Source: Bacillus sp. Cs-700 (lineage in GTDB: Bacteria; Bacillota; Bacilli; Bacillales; Guptibacillaceae). From it: a stretch of 64,000 bases of DNA. Under the pieces are notes generated by a model. The model searched no databases, had not been told where the DNA came from, and saw nothing but the letters and a program-made list of their open reading frames with translations. Positions within the stretch are counted from its first letter, which is position 1. Every line of letters starts with the position of its first letter. Of this stretch, positions 60,810 through 64,000 are shown one piece after another. The stretch is from contig NZ_CP041063.1 in assembly GCF_011082085.1 (NCBI RefSeq), positions 3,272,001 through 3,336,000 on the forward strand, written 5' to 3'. Position numbers and translations under genes: made by a program.

Positions 60810-61737
60810 GCTGAACCTCCTCCATGAACTTCAACTGGGCACTAAGGGGGCGATTCATCCACTCTATCCATTCACTACGTGAGCTCATTCGGATTTTGTA
60901 AGAAAGATTTGCTAACTGTTCTTTTTCCTGTTCAGAAAGAGAATGAAATCCATCTTCTCTTAAGTTGGATGATGCTTTATGAGAGAAGCATTCCCGATAT
61001 TTAGTGTCGTGATCGACAACATATGGTGCGAGCTCAGCAGTTAATTCATAGCTATTTTCGTTATGCAAAAGATATGGCAGGTTTTCTTCATACCAGCTTC
61101 TAAAGTAAGCGTAAGGGTCGTCACTTTCATCTAAACCAGTAATAAAGTGAAGAAGCTCTCTTGCAAATGCAACTTCTTCTTCGTCGGCTGATAGTAATTT
61201 TTCACCGATTGGAAGTAAACTTGCAATATTGTGTGAAGAAAAATAAGCCCAAGTCACATAGTGAGTAGAAAGGCCGGCGCGTTTCCTGTTGAATAGTAAC
61301 TTTGAAACAAGTAATAAATCGTCAGGATGTTGATAGATGGTTGTTAATAATCCAGCTGCTCGATCAATCACAAGACGATAGCGGGTGTTTAATTTCTCTT
61401 CAGAACCCGTTTCTACCATCCATCTTAGTACAGAGTGGATATATTGTGGGAGGTCACAAATCGAGTAGGGAAATGGAGCTGCAGGTGCACGCTCTTTTGC
61501 AAGGATATCTTTTTGAATCGATAAAGCGATTCTGTTTCGATCTGACAAGTGTTTCGATAGATTGTGCTCTCTTATGGTGGAAGATAGGACATAGATAGTG
61601 GGGTAAGATAGTGTATCTTCATTTAAGAGAGAAATCACTGCTCTTTTATCGTGATCAATCAGATTCTTTACATAGTGCTCCAGTCGTTTAACCCCTTCTG
61701 TTTTTCGGATTATTTCAAGTGAGACAGAGTGTTTCAA
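60790..61737 (-). CDS. Unknown 315-aa helical protein, operon partner of tgl
   Basis: A soluble, mostly helical protein (HSVLRWMVETGSEEKLNTRY, EEVAFARELLHFITGLDESD). TTG 61737 is seven bases after AAAGGAGG; a TTG at 61755 precedes that site and is rejected. The 20-base overlap with tgl shows coupled translation, so it probably acts with the transglutaminase, for example in coat assembly. I do not recognise the family. Confidence 0.8.
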   Translation of the reverse strand: MKHSVSLEIIRKTEGVKRLEHYVKNLIDHDKRAVISLLNEDTLSYPTIYVLSSTIREHNLSKHLSDRNRIALSIQKDILAKERAPAAPFPYSICDLPQYIHSVLRWMVETGSEEKLNTRYRLVIDRAAGLLTTIYQHPDDLLLVSKLLFNRKRAGLSTHYVTWAYFSSHNIASLLPIGEKLLSADEEEVAFARELLHFITGLDESDDPYAYFRSWYEENLPYLLHNENSYELTAELAPYVVDHDTKYRECFSHKASSNLREDGFHSLSEQEKEQLANLSYKIRMSSRSEWIEWMNRPLSAQLKFMEEVQHDYDSR

Positions 61738-61883
61738 CGTGTTGCCTCCTTTCAAAAATGCACTATTACCAGCTTATTCGAGAGGGGGCTATTTCATCAC
61801 AGCTAATCGAATTGGACATTTTATTGAAACCTTCGAGAGTTAGAACCGTCTTAAATGTATATCACAAAGAAAGGAGTAAACAC

Positions 61884-62738
61884 ATGGGGAATATGGTACG
61901 CATTGGCTCTCAGTTTATCGCTGCTTTTCTAGGCGTGTTGTTACTTGGCGCCATACCAGGAATGTTTAATGGGATGAAATTAGATCCTGAAGGTTATATG
62001 AAAAGGCTTCAACGCACGATAGAGGAATTGATTCATTTTCAACAATTAACGTTTCGATCAGGGAATGAGAGTTATCAACTATTTCCTCTCATTTATGAGT
62101 ACCTCTTCTATTCAATCACCATCTTATTTAGTGCTTTGATTCTTGCTTTTTTTGTTGCATTTCTATTTACCTATCTAACTTACATCTCTCCTGCATTTAT
62201 TCAAAAATGGTTCAAAAGAGTAGCGTTTTTGACAGAATCCTTTCCAGACGTTTTTATACTCGCGATTGTTCAGATCGGGGTGATTTGGGTTTATAAAAAA
62301 ACAGAGGTCCTGTTGATGGACGTTGCCGCATATGAACGCATTTACACAATGCCAATTCTCATCCTTTCTATATTACCTACCTTTTTATTGTATCGAATTA
62401 TGATACACGTGCTAGATGAGGAAGTTGAGAAACCTTATGTTGAACTTGCAAGGACAAAAGGGTTAGAACCCACCAAAATATTTCTTTTCCATATTGTTCG
62501 AAATACACTATTATCAACTTATTTTCACTCGAGATCGATTGTTTGGTTTACTTTGTCTAATCTTTTTATTATGGAATATGTGTTTAACCTTAATGGGTTA
62601 ATTCGCTTTATGTATGAGCACCCTACACCAGAAATATTCACTGTTAGTGCACTATTGCTTTTTATACCTATTTTCTTGTTTCTAACCATATATCAGCTTG
62701 TGGCGGAGCGAACTGCTCAGGAAGAAGCTTTGATGTAG
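61884..62738 (+). CDS. Oligopeptide/nickel-type ABC transporter permease (OppB-like)
   Basis: A 284-residue membrane permease with six or so helices and the EAA-type loop YVELARTKGLEPTKIFLFHI (about residues 184-203). AAAGGAG precedes ATG 61884; the longer frame from 61719 runs antisense through the divergent gene and is rejected. It pairs with the next gene. No binding protein or ATPase is adjacent. Confidence 0.85.
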   Translation: MGNMVRIGSQFIAAFLGVLLLGAIPGMFNGMKLDPEGYMKRLQRTIEELIHFQQLTFRSGNESYQLFPLIYEYLFYSITILFSALILAFFVAFLFTYLTYISPAFIQKWFKRVAFLTESFPDVFILAIVQIGVIWVYKKTEVLLMDVAAYERIYTMPILILSILPTFLLYRIMIHVLDEEVEKPYVELARTKGLEPTKIFLFHIVRNTLLSTYFHSRSIVWFTLSNLFIMEYVFNLNGLIRFMYEHPTPEIFTVSALLLFIPIFLFLTIYQLVAERTAQEEALM

Positions 62739-62759
62739 CAGAAAAAGGAGGGAATACAA

Positions 62760-63806
62760 ATTTTTAAACATGCTTTAAAAAATCCAATGTTCATGACAGG
62801 ATTGTTCATCATTGTTCTTCTGTTCGGTAGCAGTATATACTATTCCATTGCTCATGATGATGTTGTGCCGCAAACCTCCATGCTCTATGATCAAGACGGA
62901 AATTTAATCGACCGTTCACCTTTTACACCGTTACAGGTTGCTCCATTTGGAACTGATAAGTATGGGTATCATCTATTTGATCAAATCATAATTGGGGCAA
63001 AATATACAATTGGTATTGCATTTCTCGTTGCCTCGATGAGATTAGCCCTCTCTTTTGTTGCTGGTGTAGTCGGAGGGACTTATTTTCGCCGCACGTTGCG
63101 AAGTACATCTGGATTCGTTGATGCTATGCAATATATACCGATTTCATTGCTTTGTTATTTTATTCTTAGCGGTGTTTTAATGGAAAATGGGATGGAAGGG
63201 ACATTTCAGTTTTCATTTTTTGAGCGGATGGTATTTGAAATTGTTGTTTTAACAGCAGTTGCGATTCCAACTACCACTACATTAATATCCAATGAAACGC
63301 ATGCCATTTGGGGGAAAGGGTTTATTGAAGGAGCTAAAACGCTAGGCGGCTCTAAAGTTCATATCTTAACAAAACATATTCTTCCTCACCTAGGACCACG
63401 CATGGTTATTATATTTCTCCAACAAATGATTAACGTGCTGATTCTCTTACTTCATCTTGGGTTATTGAAGTTGTTTTTTGGAGGTACATTTTTTAATCCA
63501 GATCCAATATTAGGAGATGAATATCGGTCTGTGTCATCTGAATGGTCAGGTTTAATCGGCTCTACATTTCGATTTCTCCCATATGATACGTGGATTCCAC
63601 TTGTTCCGATTTTGTTTTTTGTGCTCGTTCTTTTCAGTGTAAATCTATTGTTAGAAGGTTTTAAGCAATTAGCAGAAAAACAAATTATGCCACGTTCACG
63701 TCAGGTTATTAAGAGTGACAGTTATAAGAAGAGGTTCGATTCGAACGCATTCTATTTCTTGGAAAGAACTGATAGGGGAGAAGAACGAAAAACAGCCAGC
63801 AGGTAG
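62760..63806 (+). CDS. ABC transporter permease (OppC-like), probable ATT start
   Basis: A 348-residue permease if started at ATT 62760: AAGGAGGG lies eight bases upstream and the first residues, FKHALKNPMFMTG, form the usual positively charged lead of the first helix. The first ATG (62787) has no ribosome site and would lose that lead. EAA loop FIEGAKTLGGSKVHILTKHI is in the second half. C-terminal 40 residues are basic. It starts 21 bases after the OppB-like gene. Confidence 0.82.
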   Translation: MFKHALKNPMFMTGLFIIVLLFGSSIYYSIAHDDVVPQTSMLYDQDGNLIDRSPFTPLQVAPFGTDKYGYHLFDQIIIGAKYTIGIAFLVASMRLALSFVAGVVGGTYFRRTLRSTSGFVDAMQYIPISLLCYFILSGVLMENGMEGTFQFSFFERMVFEIVVLTAVAIPTTTTLISNETHAIWGKGFIEGAKTLGGSKVHILTKHILPHLGPRMVIIFLQQMINVLILLLHLGLLKLFFGGTFFNPDPILGDEYRSVSSEWSGLIGSTFRFLPYDTWIPLVPILFFVLVLFSVNLLLEGFKQLAEKQIMPRSRQVIKSDSYKKRFDSNAFYFLERTDRGEERKTASR

Positions 63807-63867
63807 TTTTGGTGGATGTTTTTTCGTTACTTACCCATCTTTGCTAAAAGGTAATTGATATGAAAAA

Positions 63868-63904
63868 AAAGGAACAGCACAATTAACGGTTGTGCTGTTC
63901 CTTT
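63868..63904. terminator. Bidirectional terminator
   Basis: AAAGGAACAGCACAA-TTAACGG-TTGTGCTGTTCCTTT, perfect 15-bp arms. Confidence 0.92.
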
Positions 63905-63921
63905 ATTATTCATTTGGTTAT

Positions 63922-64000
63922 TTATTGGGAAGTAGAGTACCACTGAATCGTCGTTTCCTTTTTTCTCTTTGAGCCTTTTAAATAATAGGACTCGTCTGCT
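63922..64000 (-). CDS. C-terminal end of an unidentified gene, cut by the right edge
   Basis: An open minus-strand frame of 25 codons ends with TAA at 63922-63924, 18 bp from a bidirectional terminator. It reads DESYYLKGSKRKKETTIQWY and ends in STSQ, which is protein-like. Too short to assign. Confidence 0.5.
   Translation of the reverse strand, partial: ADESYYLKGSKRKKETTIQWYSTSQ

Noticed and set aside
61719-61883. N-terminal extension of the OppB-like permease
   Set aside because: It would lie antisense on the start of the divergent unknown gene and lacks a ribosome site; ATG 61884 has AAAGGAG.

Overview
The window comes from a low-GC, endospore-forming member of the Bacillaceae. Evidence is the TTG/GTG starts behind strong GGAGG sites, a sigX-rsiX pair, a CtsR-controlled clpE, a SigB-type promoter before a GsiB-like gene, a FadR box before lcfB, a spore-coat-type transglutaminase (tgl), and the yhfI / lplJ / lcfB / yhfN gene set known from Bacillus subtilis. 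An OpuA-type glycine betaine transporter at the left edge fits a salt-tolerant lifestyle. I cannot name the species. No rRNA, tRNA, prophage, insertion sequence or CRISPR array was seen.

Layout. 1-2.6 kb: osmoprotectant uptake (opuA ATPase, cut by the left edge) with a divergent GbsR-type regulator, then an orphan amino-acid ABC ATPase. 2.8-12 kb: alpha-glucosidase, transketolase, a DeoR/SorC regulator, a metallo-hydrolase, lipoate ligase and acyl-CoA ligase, with a tandem intergenic repeat at 8.6-8.9 kb. 12-29 kb: an aromatic amino-acid catabolic region. It holds paaABCD, an EthD-like gene, paaG, paaF, paaX and a PaaY-like gene, a flavin oxidoreductase, a TrpXYZ-type ABC importer, and an operon of thioesterase, phenylalanine dehydrogenase and the E1alpha/E1beta/E2/E3 subunits of a 2-oxoacid dehydrogenase. 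29-36 kb: azlCD with its regulator, a HAD phosphatase, an M48 protease and a TlpA-like thioredoxin. 36-45 kb: small stress and envelope genes, cardiolipin synthase, a macrodomain protein, gsiB and mnmH. 46-54 kb: clpE, an ATP-grasp gene coupled to an unrecognised 656-residue protein with a papain-like Gln/Cys/His/Asn arrangement, a quinone-oxidoreductase-like gene and a repeat-containing coat-like protein. 54-64 kb: a NUDIX hydrolase, a YceG-like protein, sigX-rsiX, tgl with an unknown partner, two oligopeptide-type permeases and a gene fragment at the right edge.

How the genes work together. The strongest biological story is a complete predicted route from L-phenylalanine into the phenylacetyl-CoA epoxidase pathway: uptake by the TrpXYZ-type transporter, deamination by phenylalanine dehydrogenase, oxidative decarboxylation of phenylpyruvate to phenylacetyl-CoA by the dedicated E1/E2/E3 complex, then epoxidation and isomerisation by PaaABC(D) and PaaG. 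The paa operon and the phenylalanine operon, 10.6 kb apart, carry the same 14-bp palindromic operator core placed exactly 2 bp after the -10 box. That predicts one shared regulator, most simply the PaaX encoded between them. The second candidate for something undescribed is the ATP-grasp / papain-like pair at 48.7-52.0 kb.
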